DNA of 64,000 nt from Rhodeus uyekii. Lineage: Eukaryota; Chordata; Actinopteri; Cypriniformes; Acheilognathidae. Shown here piece by piece: positions 63,446-64,000 of the stretch. Made by a program: the position numbers and the translations under genes. How positions within the stretch are numbered: position 1 is the first letter of the stretch; every line of letters starts with the position of its first letter. The notes beneath the pieces were generated by a model. It did not search any database and had not been told where the DNA came from. It saw only the letters and a program-made list of their open reading frames with translations. The stretch covers positions 469,501-533,500 of the forward strand of contig JAWRVZ010000110.1 in NCBI GenBank assembly GCA_037043235.1, in the 5' to 3' direction.

Positions 63446-63637
63446 TCAGATGTTCCCGTTGGTTTGATATTTTGAAGAATCATTTGTTTGGTCGGGGCAG
63501 ATGTTCTCCGGCGCTGACTGCCTCAGTGCAAGACTATCACACACTGCCTTCTCCTTTATAACTTGTCTCCGGTGGTAGAAAAGGTATCCTGGCAGCAAGT
63601 ATCCAACCAATGAGAACAGAAGCAGGCCCAAGTTGAT
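63446..63637 (-). CDS. Last coding exon of an unidentified membrane protein (partial)
   Basis: On the minus strand an acceptor (AATCAACAG|ATC at 63637/63638) opens a 63-codon frame to a TGA at 63446-63448. It starts with a hydrophobic segment (INLGLLLFSLVGYLLPGYLF) followed by the basic stretch YHRRQ and a polar tail ending KYQTNGNI. This is the pattern of a last TM helix plus cytosolic tail of a multi-pass transporter. SLC43 genes lie in the same human synteny block, so an slc43a member is one possibility, but I cannot recognise it from this exon. The upstream exons lie beyond the window. Confidence 0.45.
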   Translation of the reverse strand: MNLGLLLFSLVGYLLPGYLFYHRRQVIKEKAVCDSLALRQSAPENICPDQTNDSSKYQTNGNI

Positions 63638-63681
63638 CTGTTGATTCAAAAAGTGGTATTTTGATTTATATAAATTAAAAA

Positions 63682-64000
63682 ATTAAGGGAACACTTAACC
63701 ATCACAGTATAACACCAAGTCAATTAAACTTCATGGATATCAATCTGTCCAATTAGGAAGCAAAAGTGCTAAAAAAAAAACACTTTCATCTAACCATTAG
63801 GCCACAACTGGAGGATTGTGAGGAGCACTACCAGAGCCCTACAAAATGACCTCCAGCAGGCTACTGATGTGCATGTTTCTGAGACTTCATGAAGGTGTCA
63901 TGAGGATCTGACGTCCTCTAGTGGCATTTGGCAGAGAACACCAGAATTAGCAAGTCCGCCATTGGCGCCCCGTTCTCTTTGTAGATGAGAGCAGGTTCAC
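63682..64000 (+). mobile_element. Tc1/mariner-type element, truncated by the window end
   Basis: It starts with a terminus-like AAGGGAACACTTAACC. Near the edge, CCGTTCTCTTTGTAGATGAG resembles the first-Asp region of a Tc1/mariner transposase (VLF-DESRF type) with one stop. The interior is shortened compared with a full element. It lies upstream of the partial exon, in the intron of that minus-strand gene. Confidence 0.55.

Overview
The window looks like teleost chromosomal DNA, most probably from a cyprinid. It is AT-rich, its genes are split by GT-AG introns, and the intergenic and intronic DNA is packed with fish-type hAT, Tc1/mariner, Tigger-like MITE, tRNA-SINE, 5S-SINE, LTR and LINE copies. 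Four protein-coding genes can be rebuilt exon by exon in the order rtn4rl2 (+), zdhhc5 (+), tmx2 (-), med19 (+). A last exon of an unidentified membrane protein (-) lies at the right edge. RTN4RL2, ZDHHC5, MED19 and TMX2 are also neighbours on human 11q12, so this is a conserved vertebrate synteny block. Fish often carry a/b copies of these genes and I do not assign a suffix.

Layout. 1-3177: TATA promoter and three coding exons of rtn4rl2 (460 codons). 3178-22300: intergenic desert holding a 5'-inverted LINE copy with a 12-bp target-site duplication (TSD), a solo LTR with a 5-bp TSD, a 5S-derived SINE, a GATA microsatellite and a 23-base G run. 22300-49122: zdhhc5, with a CpG-rich promoter and noncoding first exon, then eleven coding exons (766 codons). 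Its introns carry a 1.9-kb hAT copy, a three-deep transposon nest, several MITEs and SINEs. 49123-51665: 3' UTRs of the convergent zdhhc5 and tmx2. 51666-56645: tmx2 on the minus strand, eight exons, 308 codons. 56646-57233: a compact head-to-head promoter shared by tmx2 and med19. 57234-61915: med19, six exons, 240 codons, with Tc1 and MITE insertions. 61916-64000: med19 3' flank, the partial minus-strand exon, and the start of another Tc1/mariner copy.

The genes are not a pathway: a GPI-anchored neuronal receptor, a palmitoyltransferase, an ER thioredoxin-like membrane protein and a Mediator subunit. All splice junctions quoted keep the reading frame through the whole CDS, which is the main support for the models. 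I found no gene cluster that looks like an undescribed biological system. The most interesting material is transposon structure and transposon or microsatellite DNA lying directly against splice sites of conserved genes.
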